Assembly: GCF_030247195.1 (NCBI RefSeq)
Contig: NC_080670.1
Span: 158,050,580 to 158,114,579 of the forward strand
DNA from: Topomyia yanbarensis
Lineage: Eukaryota > Arthropoda > Insecta > Diptera > Culicidae
DNA: 64,000 nt
Direction: 5' to 3'
The notes under the pieces: generated by a model
The model's input: the letters and a program-made list of their open reading frames with translations, nothing else
The model's database searches: none
Told to the model about the DNA's origin: nothing
Translations under genes and position numbers: made by a program
Shown here: positions 10,895 through 21,118 of the stretch, piece after piece
Layout: each line of letters starts with the position of its first letter
Position numbering within the stretch: the stretch's first letter is position 1

Positions 10895-12431
10895 CACAGT
10901 GGTCGGAAACGACAAAAACGTGAACTTAATTCACTAGAGGCCAAACCATCGAATATATTCACAGGGTGTCTTTGGAGGAATTGTTCATATGAATATTCTC
11001 CACAATCTGAAAACAATTGAAATTAGACATGGCTTACTATGATCAAACTAAAAAAATAACTTTTTATACTGACTAGATAGAAAGTTGGTATCTTCGACAA
11101 AGTTTTAGGAATGCTTATAGTGAAGAATTTTGTTGAAGAACTTGAGCTTGTAGGAGAAAAGGTTATCGATTTATAAGGCGTTTTCTATGACAACCCTCTT
11201 AAATCTAGTTTTCTTAATATAACTTTTTTCATTGTGACTTTTCGTGCAAACTATGTATAACACAAATGTGTAGGTATCAAAAATACATAATATTGTCGAA
11301 GACTGTATGTAAATATACTCATTTGTTTCAAAGTTATTGAAGATTTTTACATTTTTTTACACCAACTTCAACTACGTATAAGAAAGAAAGGTGCAAACCA
11401 AAATGCACGAACAGGCACTCTAAAAACTATGCACAATAAAGCTAAGAAGGTTTGGTGCGTGGCACTCTAGAACCCTATGAATAGGGTAAGCTTACTTTAT
11501 CATGGTTTTTTACTTTTTTTCATACAAAAATCAGCAAAAAAAATTTTTTTTTGCCCCAATTTTTGAAATTCTTGGTTCAGTGTTCAATTACAAGTATTAT
11601 TTTCTCTTATACCTGAATATTTCAGATTTTATAAACGTGGGAGCAAAAATGTAAAGTTTTTAATATCATTGCAGATTCCAAACTAATATATATTCAAATA
11701 GACATGTCATAATGAATTTAATGCTTCTAAAGAATGTCATACCATTATTTATAAAATTTTACGGAAAAAATCGAAAAATTTTTTTTGCTGATTTTTGTAT
11801 GGAAAAAGTAAAAAAACATGATAAAGTAAGCTTACCCTATTCATAGGGTTCTAGAGTGCCACGCACCAAACCTTCTTAGCTTTATTGTGCATAGTTTATA
11901 AAGTTAAAAAAGTGCCTGTTCGTGCATTTAGGTTTGCACCTTTCTTATACGTAGTTGAAGTTGGTGTAAAAAAATGTAAAAATCTTCAATAACTTTGAAA
12001 CAAATGAGTATTTTTACATACAGTCTTCGGCAATATTATGTAGTTTTGATACCTACACATTTGTATTATACATGGTTTGCACGAAAAGTCACAATGAAAA
12101 AAGTTATATTAAAAAACTAGATTTAAGGGGGTTGTCATAGAAAACGTCTTATAAATCGATAACCTTTACTCCTACAAGCTCAAGTTCTTCAACAAAATTC
12201 TTCACTATGAGTATTCCTAAAACTTTGTCGAAGATACCAACTTTCTATCTCGCCAGTATAAAAAGTTATTTTTTTTAGTTCGATCATAGTAAGCCATGCC
12301 TAATTTTCATTGTTATCAGATTGTGGGGAATATTTATACGCACAATTCCTCCAAAGACACCCTGCGAATATATTCGATGGTTTGGCCTCTAGTCCATTAA
12401 GGTCGCTTTTTTGGCGTTTCCGACCACTGTG
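10895..12431. mobile_element. Fold-back element with Transib/RAG-type CACAGTG termini
   Basis: Two inverted arms of about 640-670 bp, roughly 90% or more identical by eye, face each other around a spacer of about 220 bp (11540-11760). Both ends begin CACAGTGGTCGGAAACG and are flanked by a 5-bp direct repeat TGTTG (10890-10894 and 12432-12436). Transib elements have 5-bp duplications and termini matching the RSS heptamer CACAGTG. No transposase is encoded, so this would be a non-autonomous derivative. The left end also has ACAAAAACG 10 bp after the heptamer. It is inserted in the 3.9-kb retroposon. Confidence 0.78.
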
Positions 12432-13454
12432 TGTTGGCCTTCTGCCGGTGGTGGCAGAGTGAGGGGGTGCGAGCGGATCTGGCCGGGAAGACAATACCGT
12501 AAAGACGAATTGTTGTTCGGGGGTTGGCTCCAATGGGACTTTGATTTGACTGGTGTCGATGATCGCGGGTCGATGCGTACTGAAGGTTCGCCGCATCTGT
12601 TTTGGTGAATCTAATTTCAAGTTCCGTTATTGGTAACAGGCCCGTGCATCGGGTTAACTATCCTCTGTATTTCCCTTCAATGTTCGATATAATTGTTCGT
12701 ATACGTGTATTTCACAAACAATCCAATAAGGAAAATAGGAAATACTTTTGTTGATTTATAACATTTCGAGTTATCATAACTCTGTCTGTATAACGTGTTA
12801 TCACTCGGTAGTTTGCAACCCAAAAATATATCGTAGGGAAGGAATAGCAAAATTAGTCTAAATAATGTCGCAATAAATAGTGATCCAGCCCATTACGCAG
12901 ATAAGATTAGCTTTTCTAGGCAATACTCCCACGGTCGGCTGTGTGGGGTTGGAATTGCTTTTGTTTGGTAAACGTGGGATACTCTCGGTGGCCGGCTGCC
13001 CAGAGTTTGGAAAGAACCAAAAACTAAACAAGATCTTCTTTTTCGAGCGATCGTGTTCTCGAAGACTAAATAAACTACTACCTAGTGCTTTGCAGGTCGG
13101 ATCGCTTGCTTGGAGCGAATCCTAGACCCTATACCCTTCCAAACCACTAACTCCGTGACACCTATGGAAAAGTCTGATGAACCTTCTGTATAAGATTCCG
13201 CATTTTATTCAAACGGTCGCCGGGTAAAATCAGCACCGACACGATAGAAACCACGAACAAATTCGTCGCGTGATTGAATATTATTAAAAATATAAGCAGT
13301 GCTCCTTATAGCCGGCTATCCGGAGTTCAAGGTGCTCATTTTTCTAATCGTATTAATACAACAAATAAATTTCCCAAATTCTCGGCAGCCGGCTGCACAG
13401 AGCAATTATTACATGATAACGCTATTGACACATTTATTAACAACTCTCCCCTTC

Positions 13455-13721
13455 CCGTGATACATGTGGAGATGCAGAGGATTCATCGGTCTCTAGTAGC
13501 AACATGTATCGGACTAACATTCCTTCCTTTCCCAGAAGATCTGCATTCGGACGTAGCCGGCGTCGGTATTGATCAGCATGCAGGGATCAGAATAGATTGT
13601 ACAATGTGGCTCATCATGTTATTCCCAAGCATGTTGTTTCAATGAACATTTTGCAACCTAATTTGGTTCTGGTCAATAACGGAGTAGCAACTACGGGCGA
13701 TCTCTTATGCTTATGCTTATG
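13455..13721 (+). repeat. 3'-terminal module shared with the 47.8-kb SINE
   Basis: The segment from CCCGTGATACATGTGGAG to the (TATGCT)n tail parallels 48028-48309 along its length, including blocks like cattccttcctttcc, cggcgtcggtattgatca and aacggagtagcaac. No tRNA-like head precedes it here. It is the 3' end of the 3.9-kb retroposon. Confidence 0.75.
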
Positions 13722-13742
13722 CTTGCCTATTTACCTCGTAAA
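13722..13742. repeat. 21-bp direct repeat, right copy
   Basis: Exact match to 9796-9816, starting CTTGCCTATTTACC, directly after the 6-bp-unit tail. Confidence 0.85.
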
Positions 13743-13939
13743 TGCTCATTCATTTTTGCATACCTCTTTTAAAAAAGGGATTTCATACCTTACGATGTAA
13801 AATCCAAACATCGAAGACTTTTTTACCAACGAATTCAATTTACGAAACTGCTTTCCAATGAGCTTTTTTTCTTCCGTAATAATAAGTGCACTTCTCTGTT
13901 TACAATAGTTGCGCTTTGTACTGTCAACAGGTTTCTGGT

Positions 13940-14060
13940 TGTTTAGTCGGAAGCCGCTTGGTCAAATGTCATTTGGTCAAATGCTAAGTGGCCGAATGAG
14001 ACATTTGGCCAAAAGCCGTTTGACCAAAAGCAATTTTGCCGAAAGTGTCTTAGGGCAGTA
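13940..14060. repeat. TTTGGCCAAA-type degenerate array, right (inverted)
   Basis: Degenerate copies of CATTTGGTCAAATG and ACATTTGGCCAAAAG. Reverse complemented, they resemble the array at 9377-9660. They lie about 200 bp outside the 21-bp repeat, mirroring the left side. Confidence 0.7.
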
Positions 14061-14779
14061 CGTTTCCCGATCAGAATGAAATAACAAGATTTTAGCAGAA
14101 AGCATTTTTCGTAACACATTGTATTATAAATTTCTATTCTAAGATATTATCCAACAAGGAAACAGATCGGAAAATGAACAAGTGGAATAACGAAGATTAA
14201 AAACCGCGAGAATTCTGCCCTACTTTGTAACTCGTCAGGATAGCAATTAAGCACTGGGTGGAAATATACTCGTTTTGTGTATACACTCCGTAGAGTGTAT
14301 TTGTTTACGTAAAATTTAACGACGCTTAATCGCTCTGGATAAAGACTCGACATGTCAATCGTTTGTTTACTGTTTATCTGTCAGTGTCGTTCTACTCGAG
14401 CACGAGACCTGTCAATATCATTCCAATCGAGCAGAAGACTTGTCAAACGTTGCAATCTGATGAATGAATTTTGGAAAGTATTGCGATAGTGAGTTAAAAT
14501 ATTTTAAATAAATTTCTGAATCGAATCTCTAAGGCAAGGTGAAACATATAACTTTTATCATTACGGTGCCTACTAAAAGTTACTTCAACCATTGCAGCTA
14601 CCCGTAATGTTGTAATTTTGTGGTAAATCACAGAACCGGACCCATTCCGCACGAGGATCGTAGTTTACCGGGAAGCGAAAAAAGCAATATTTGTAGTTTT
14701 ATTGTTACAAAACTTCACACAGCACTTCGTGATGAAAAAATTATCGACGTTGCAACTCTGCGGTCACTGTATAGTATAC
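14061..14779. other. Unassigned
   Basis: AT-rich, with one 68-codon minus-strand frame of no recognisable kind. CTGTCA and GAGCA words are repeated at about 14380-14450, but there is no clear array. Confidence 0.4.
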
Positions 14780-14787
14780 GAGTCAAT

Positions 14788-15073
14788 CAGCGATGCCACA
14801 TGTTTTTTAAATGTCTGTAGAAGAATAACTAAAATGTCTGTAAAAGTCTGTAGATGGTTGTGTAAATCCTAGTTACACTAAAATTGTACTTCAAAAATAA
14901 ATTGAAAGTAGAATTCTTTTGTGAAGGAATCACTCTTATTCGAAAACAGTTATTCTAGTGCAATTTTACTAAACATTATTACCCTTTTAAAAGTCTGTAG
15001 ATTTCTGGCTACGTCTGTAGGAGACATCAAAAGTCTGTAAAATACAGACATGTCTGTAAATCTGGCGTCGCTG
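14788..15073. mobile_element. hAT-type MITE, 286 bp
   Basis: The ends are CAGCGATGCCACAT and, reverse complemented, CAGCGACGCCAGAT. They are flanked by 8-bp direct repeats GAGTCAAT (14780-14787) and GAGTTAAT (15074-15081), with one mismatch. An 8-bp duplication and CAGNG termini are hallmarks of the hAT superfamily. The interior is filled with GTCTGTAG/GTCTGTAA words as subterminal repeats. It is non-coding. Confidence 0.85.
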
Positions 15074-15081
15074 GAGTTAAT

Positions 15082-16154
15082 TGAAGTTAAATCTGTGACA
15101 GTGGTGATAGTTTGCAGAAAATAATGTTGCCAAACCATTTTATTTAGTTGGGATAAGATGGCGAGTCTTTATTCAGTAATACAGCGACTTTAGTAAAATT
15201 ATGCTCACCGCTGTTTGGTACCGTTCACATTAAGTTGTAAATTTTTGTTCATTTTCGCGTTTGTGGACGGTTTTATTCGTGCAGATAGGTTAGATAATTT
15301 TTGTTTTATGGTTGTGAAATAGTAGCATAGGGATTAGATAGGCCACCGCTCTCCTTTTGCTACAAACGTGTTGTGATTATGCTATACCATAACGATGACA
15401 GCTGTGCGGTGGTGCGGTTTTTTGGTGTTGAACGTTTTGTTTTGGTCGTGAGGTAGACGATCATTGAGTTTTTTTAGTTAGAAAGTGACGAACCACGGCG
15501 ATAAACAGACGTCCGCCAGATTACGTGTTTAGTGTAGCGAGGTGTGACGGTAAAGTTACCCATCGAGATAGCCGGCACGTGGTTCGGGCACAGTGGAGTT
15601 CTTTCGCTAGCCCGGCTAATTAACACCGTTCTCACTATGGAGGATCAGTCGAACAGACCAAGCTCTCCTCCACAGTTAATCGCCGAGGAGAACGAAGCAG
15701 AGCGGACAAAGGTTCCCCCTGGGAAGATCACAGCGGTGAATTCCGGGATCACTTGCGGCGAGCAAATCGATCCGGCGATAGGTCGCCAACGTCGCTAGGG
15801 AGGATCCAACAACGGAGACAAGCTCACCTCTCATGCTAAACTCGAAGGACCGCTACGATAGCAGCCAATGATACAATCAGGAGAAACCGGTCGTTGGAGT
15901 ACAGGTCGATCGGAAAAATCCGTCGCCTTCCCGCCATCGTCAACAGCAGCGGACTCAAGAAACGACCAGCTGTGGAGAGTTGGAGGACAATAAACACGGT
16001 AAAATTTAGTTTATCTGTTTTTTCCTTTTTGTTTGTTTACATAGGTAAATCCGAAATTTCGGTGGAGGTACCTAGGCCGCCCTGAAAAGAAGGGTCCGCC
16101 GGGCAAACAAGAGTAGTAGCCAAACCGAGTAGTGGCCAAACCGCTACTTATAAC
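15082..16154 (+). other. Leader-like sequence with short ORF; unidentified element or exon
   Basis: GC-richer sequence whose plus strand has a frame of 54 codons from an ATG at 15637 (MEDQSNRPSSPPQLIAEE, stop at 15796-15798), polar and proline-rich. Downstream, an intron-like interval runs from GTAAAATTT (about 15999) through a pyrimidine-rich tract to TTTACATAG (about 16044). It may be the leader of an LTR or other element, or a host non-coding exon. I do not recognise it. Confidence 0.3.
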
Positions 16155-16245
16155 TTGATGGGATTCGAACCTACAACTTGATGGGATTCGAAACTTGGGT
16201 GATTCCGACGCTCGCGCATTACTCTATGCTATAGTATAGCTGTGG
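16155..16245 (-). repeat. tRNA-like SINE head with a tandemly doubled B-box region
   Basis: On the minus strand, TAGCATAGAGTAATGCGCGAGC resembles an A-box arm. GGTTCGAATCCC at about 16165 matches the RNA polymerase III B box. The block AACTTGATGGGATTCGAA is repeated in tandem with a 23-bp period at 16152-16197, which duplicates the T-arm. No full cloverleaf can be drawn, so it is a SINE or tRNA pseudogene. Confidence 0.55.
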
Positions 16246-17885
16246 ATACAGAACAGTAACTGCGAAATAGGTATGGCGGGTATTGAAACCTCACAAATGA
16301 TAAATTCTAATGATTGATTTGATATCAGTATTGGTACAACAATACATAATAACGAAAAGGTAAATTGTTGTTAAAGTCGAATTTCCGCTCCAATTCTGAA
16401 ATATCCTAACATAGTTTTTCGGCTGACGATTACTTTTGAATTCAGGACATGTTTTATGAAATATAAAAACCCTCTTTCGGACTCTCATCAGGTCGAGTTT
16501 TCGGGTAGACTAACATTCAAGATAGCTAATACTCCACACTGACCGATCGATGTAGTAACGAACTGTTAACGAGTTTTGTAATCACTTTGTTACCCATCAC
16601 AGTTCGGCACCCGTGTCCACCGTGGTCAGTCGGTTGGTTGGTTGGTAGGCCTGTGAAATGAGAACAAACACGACAGCGTACAACCAAACGACACGATCAG
16701 TCGGTCGGTCGGTTGGTTAGCGTACGGCGACAAAAACGGACGAAATTGAGACGACTCCAGGGAAGGCTGAATCGAGTGTAGAAAATTGCAAACTGTTTGG
16801 AAGCTGCCCGCAGTCAGGTTGAGTAATGGAAAACAAGAGGAAATTTGATAATTTCTTCACACCACCGCTCCCCGATAGAATCCTAATGAATTGGATTGCA
16901 ATTGTGGGACAAGTGACCTCTGACGGTTACAAATTGACTCCCGGAGCGAAAGTCAATCGAGAGCCTCGCTGGAGGTCTCCCCCGGCTGGCTGGCTGGCTG
17001 GGTCGTTCCATAAATCAAAGCTTGTCCAACCACTGCACTGACTGCTGAACGGGCTAATATGCAACGGGAGGTAGTACGCGGCAATCCGCACATAATCGCA
17101 CACTCGCACCCCGGGGTGGGAGTCAAAAGCCGTGCGGCGGTCCCTTTGTGGACGGCTCGCAACAACGATGCATGCACCGATATTGGAATCTGTGCAAGGC
17201 ATATTGTGAAAAGATCATCAACGCATCATTACATTTACTCGCGCCGATGGACTCTGATTACGGTTGTCCCTGTTAAGTACTGACCGTGCGTCGCGCAGCA
17301 CCGACAATCGGAGACGGGACGGGCAGTGGAAAAAACAACACTCACTCCTGCTGGGTCCACTTGGTTGTTGTTTTGGCTACTGGTTGGTTTGAGTTATGAT
17401 CAGCGTTTCTCAACGCTCAAGCAACGTAGTGAATGTCAGAACCAAGCGGGAGTGTTTTAAATCGGATCTAGCGACACAATTACCGAAAAAATCAATCTTA
17501 AATTCCAATGGCACAACAGTCGATTATATTCGATACTAATTGATTTTAAATTACTGCAATTCTCGCCAGCCCCCGTCGGGTCTCATGTGTCAACCGTGAA
17601 ATTGAAACAAATTATGCACCTCAGCGACAACTTGTGCCGTTTCATTTCGTTCTCCTCTCTTTGCTGCCCCATACACCGCTTAATGACCCATCAACTGCCC
17701 TGGCGAAGCTGCGTACCTACCGGCGTGGTTGGTGGTCAACGCAGGCGTTTAATGAAGTGATTAACCTTTTCTCGATTCTTCCTTTTTCTTCGTCTTTTTT
17801 TTATTATCATTTTCTTACTAAGGTTGTCGAGTCGTCGCCGTGTTGGCTATGTTGGCAGCGCGAAACTGCAGCTGAACACACTTAC
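16246..17885. other. Intron sequence downstream of the BTB exon; simple repeats
   Basis: Relatively unique sequence with short GGTT/CGGT microsatellite patches (about 16633-16650, 16700-16720) and a (GGCT)n patch at about 16985-17000. If the BTB exon is real this is intron, transcribed on the minus strand. No further exon was recognised. Unlike most of the window it lacks obvious transposon pieces, so it may hold regulatory DNA. Confidence 0.4.
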
Positions 17886-18046
17886 CTTGTGGGCTCGGAT
17901 GGAGATGCCCTCTGAGCAAGCTAGTGTTACGTCCACCAGACTCTCGTCCTGCAGCAATTGGCTAAACACCCCTAACAGGTTGGATTGATGATTGTTCCAC
18001 CTCAAGCAGTAATGCTCACTGCCCATGTCGGTGACAGCTTACGCTG
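17886..18046 (-). CDS. First coding exon of a BTB/POZ-domain transcription factor
   Basis: The exon begins after a strong 3' splice site (pyrimidine tract then TTTCCAG, 18047-18075). It has a 20-nt 5' UTR, ATG at 18026-18024, 47 codons, and ends at a phase-0 donor AAG|GTAAGTG (17886/17885). The peptide starts MGSEHYCLRWNNHQSNLL, contains VDVTLACSEG and ends IRAHK. This is the N-terminal half of the insect TTK-type BTB domain (CLRWNN, DVTLA, AHK), which mediates dimerisation of nuclear zinc-finger or HTH factors. The break after AHK is a usual exon boundary in this family. The remaining BTB sequence and DNA-binding exons must lie below position 1. The MGSEHYCLRW start recalls the mamo-like/broad-core group, but I did not verify the orthologue, so no symbol is given. 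Confidence 0.93.
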
Positions 18047-18075
18047 CTGGAAAGAGATGGAAAAAGGGGAGAAAA
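18047..18075 (-). promoter_or_regulatory. 3' splice site of the BTB exon
   Basis: On the minus strand a run rich in C and T (CTCCCCTTTTTCCATCTC) ends in TTTCCAG, directly before the exon start. This shows that the gene has at least one upstream non-coding exon at higher coordinates. Confidence 0.85.
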
Positions 18076-18420
18076 TAGGAGTGATGATTAGTGATAAGTG
18101 TTCGATGGAGGTGGGGTTTTTGTGATAAGATTGGAATCTAGTATTGTTCAAAATTGTTGCATTTACTAAATGTGTTTTCAAAGCAGAGAATGTTTTGTTC
18201 TTATTGTAGAAATTACAGCTTAGATATACAAGTTCACCAGAAGAAATTTTAATGACAGCATAATTTTCAGCTATTGTAATAACTGCTCCCGTATTCCGAA
18301 AAGCACTGTAGTTACTCTGACATATCCATAAGTTGAATCAAAATAAACACTAGCTTCTATACAGGGGGAGAACGTGAATCATTACAATCGTACAAAAAGA
18401 TATTTTATACCATAAATATA

Positions 18421-18590
18421 GGGCGGGAATATCATAGTTAGTAATTCGATTGCCTGGTACGCAGCTCACCTGGGTTAAATTCTCAACCTCGCACATAAGG
18501 TTAGAGTATTATCTAAATAGATTTCTCTAACCCGGCAAAGATGCGAATGACACTAAGGTTAAAACCTCTATAATCGAAACAAACAAAAAA
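18421..18590 (+). mobile_element. tRNA-derived SINE (Feilai-like), copy 1
   Basis: The head GGGCGGGAATATCATAGTTAG resembles an A-box arm. It is followed by CGATTGCCTGGTACGCAGCTC and a decayed B box (GGGTTAAATTC). The body ends GCGAATGACACTAAGG then TTAAAACCTCTATAATCG with an A-rich tail. It aligns along its full length with 60104-60270. The 3' terminal 30 nt resemble the end of the LINE at 34.9-36.2 kb. The family name is from memory of mosquito SINEs. Confidence 0.75.
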
Positions 18591-18899
18591 TAACACTAAT
18601 ACCACATGGTAATATGGTCATATCCTTTCAGCATTGGGTTTGTTCCAGCACCAGGAGAAAGTGGAAGTACTTCGGAGCAAACAGAGAGAAAACAGTTCTG
18701 GCATTTTCTTCATCTCTGTTTTCTTCTTTTTCTCTATTCTCTTCTTCTGATAGCAAATAGAAGTAAAAAGGAGCATGTTTGTTTGCTCCGGAGGCAAAAA
18801 GCGTATATTGGAATAATACTATCGATTGATAAATAACGGAATGCCCCTTTCTCTCGATTTATTAGTAATCAATTGCGGATAATGTCAATAATGTACAAG
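18591..18899. other. Unassigned
   Basis: Contains a 76-codon plus frame without recognisable features. It abuts the truncated R1 copy. Confidence 0.4.
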
Positions 18900-20735
18900 A
18901 AAATGACGGGCCCTTCATCTTTACCATCACGACTCGGTACGCATCCCACCGAGGGATTGGCGTCAACTTTTCCGCACAACTCCTTGTGGCAATCTGACTT
19001 GCCAAGCTTGATCTCCCGTTTTAAAGTGGTCTTAGTTTCCCGAAACGCAGCCTTGCGCTTTCCTTTATTTGGCTCCAATACTACTCTCTGAGCCCGCATT
19101 CTGGATCTGAGAAGGCAGCGTATAGCTTACTGAGCGTCTCGTTCCACCCGTAACTTGGACGTTGTCTACTACGTAGCTCCAGTTTTTGCGGTATTGTGGC
19201 GTCACTGGCCGTCATCATTCTTCTTGTTAGATCAGCCGCATCAACGTTTTCGGTCCCGCTGTCCGGCCGAAGTGCCTCCACAAAACGGTCTTTTTTAAAG
19301 GCTTTCGTCTTTCGTTTTCGCTCGCAGGCTATCCTTCTCCGTGCATCCGAAGAGTTCCGTTGCATACGGAAGCGAATCGCCTTGTGGTTGCTATGGGTAT
19401 ACTTCTCGCATACATGTTGGCCATCAGTGAAGGACTGCAGAACGTGGCGTCGATGATAGGCTCCCTCCCGTCTCTCCGAAATGTGATAACGGTACCTTCA
19501 TTACACAATCGTAACTTCGCTAGAGCTTGATTTTGACGATCGCGAAGCCATCGTGTAACCATTCTACCACTTCTTGAACGGGGAATATACCCATAACTTG
19601 TATTGCAGTCGTTCTCGTTCTATCCGCCACCTAGTTTCCGTTATTATGTGGGACATGATACGGCACCGCAATCAAAGCGACGCCACGCATAGTTTCTGTC
19701 GGAGATTGCCACAACTGTTGCTGTGCGGTGTCGTAGTGATTCAGATTTATCTGGATTATCGTCATTACCGTTGGCCTGCAATCGCCTTCTTGTAGCCAGG
19801 GCATTTGAAGCCACCCATCAGATGATCGTTGCCGTTCTCTGGAGTGCAAAGCTTGCACTTCGGTCTCTGCATGCAGTCTTTCGCAAAATGACCTGTCTCC
19901 TCCCATTTTCAGCACATCCTGGATCTATCCGGGTTTTTGCAAGCCCCTGCCAAGAGTCCAAAGCCCAAACATTTGAAGCGGAACGGCTCTCATCAGGTAT
20001 CTCGAAGATCCAATCGTAACTTTGCCTGCCTCCTACGCTTTGTCAGCAGCGGTCACCGATAGATGAAGCATCGTTCTCTGTGTTCCTCTATACCCTTTCT
20101 TTAGCCGGATCATCATGTGCACTTCGCCCAGGTTGCACTGTGCCTGCAGTGCACCTTTCAGTTCGTCTATCGTTATGATCTCATCCTGGTTCGTGCACAC
20201 AATCACTGTCTCCGGGCTTAATTAAGCCCCTGAACTCCTGCCCCTGTGTGTAGAGAACGAAAATAATAATTCTGCAAACAAACATCTGAAATTATCATTC
20301 AGAAAGTGAGGTTAGCAGTAGGCCGACCCACTAAAAAATCTGCCCTAGTACAACCCGAGTGGTTTACTTGAGGTACCTTTCTCCCTAGTTGTTGTTGCTG
20401 TTAATTCACTGATTTATTTTTCGTTCGTCACTGGCCCTTGCTCATGCACTTCTAGCAGATGTCGTTCGTTCGCTGTACGCACTTCGATGGAGCCGGTATT
20501 CTTCACACAGCGGGCATAGCGGGGTTTGGCGTTTTACCGTGCTGTTTGAAGTTGAAAACTTTCTCTTTGCGAGGAGCCTGCTTATTCTCCGACGCATTTC
20601 TCCTTGAAGCACTATGTCTGCAACTATTCTTCGAATTCCCCCTTCCGCGCGCAAATCGGTTGGATCCTGAGGTCGATACGGCGATTCTGTGGGGAGCTTG
20701 ACTTCTGGTACGCTGATGCCCGAATGATCCACACC
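18900..20735 (-). pseudogene. R1-clade retrotransposon copy B: ORF1 end and ORF2 endonuclease
   Basis: On the minus strand the order is: an ORF1-type segment (20442-20732); a cluster of CCHC knuckles (KWEETGHFAKDC then KCKLCTPENGNDHL) at about 19800-20000; the ORF2 start with an apurinic-type endonuclease beginning IIQINLNHYDTAQQ and ALIAVPYHVPHNNGN (about 19640-19760); the endonuclease end with TFRRDGREPIIDATFCSPSL (about 19450); and the linker with RMMTASDATIPQKLE and KREIKLGKSDCHKELC (18920-19250). It stops near DANP at about 18950, before the RT domain. Gag-like ORF1 binds element RNA and the endonuclease nicks the target. Numerous frameshifts and loss of RT make it dead. Confidence 0.83.
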
Positions 20736-20739
20736 ACTA

Positions 20740-21118
20740 ATCTAGTCTCCAGTGAAGGATCTAAACTAACGGAGAGTTCACCAGGGGTTGAAGTTTTCCC
20801 GCAACCGTTTTCGTTGCAGCTTTCTCAGTCTCCTCCACGGACCAGCCGGTAGGGTACCGAGATCGGTCCGTCGATTCTGGTGGAAGCATGCGCCCGGTTC
20901 GTTGGGGTCTCAACGACCCGAGCCAGGTTCTACGTCGTGTACTATTCAACTGGTTCCCGGTGGTGGATCTAGTCTATTTAGACGAAATGCTCATCAACGA
21001 AGAAATTTCTCCCAAACTCGTTTGTTTGTTTCACGGTGGCTTTCTGGCCGGCGATGCTATCCGCGTCACTATTGTGTTGAAAGCATCCCCGGGTATGTTC
21101 TTGGTCTTGGCACATCTC
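20740..21118 (-). repeat. R1 3'-UTR-type repeat unit between two R1 copies
   Basis: Contains the signature blocks ggtagggtaccgagatcggtccg, tcaacgacccgagcc and ggtggatctagtcta found in the R1 UTR units at 25.1 and 58 kb. It sits between the ORF2 C-terminus of copy A (above) and the ORF1 of copy B (below), giving a head-to-tail order. Confidence 0.7.

Larger units (their letters stand above)
9817..13721 (+). mobile_element. Retroposon of about 3.9 kb bounded by a 21-bp duplication
   Basis: The interval is delimited by the 21-bp direct repeats at 9796-9816 and 13722-13742 and ends in a short (TATGCT)n tail at 13705-13722. Removing the Transib-type insertion (10895-12431) leaves about 2.4 kb. 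No RT or other protein domain is visible. The 5' part (9830-10450) has a TATAAAAG box at about 9973 and looks like promoter and leader sequence. The last 270 bp are clearly related to the 3' half of the tRNA-SINE at 47768-48309. It may be a long non-autonomous retroposon sharing its 3' end with that SINE. A chimera formed by independent insertions is the alternative. Confidence 0.6.

Noticed and set aside
16927..17283. Cluster of overlapping open frames around 17 kb on both strands
   Set aside because: Explained by GC-richer composition and a GGCT microsatellite; no frame resembles a known protein. It lies in the presumed BTB gene intron.
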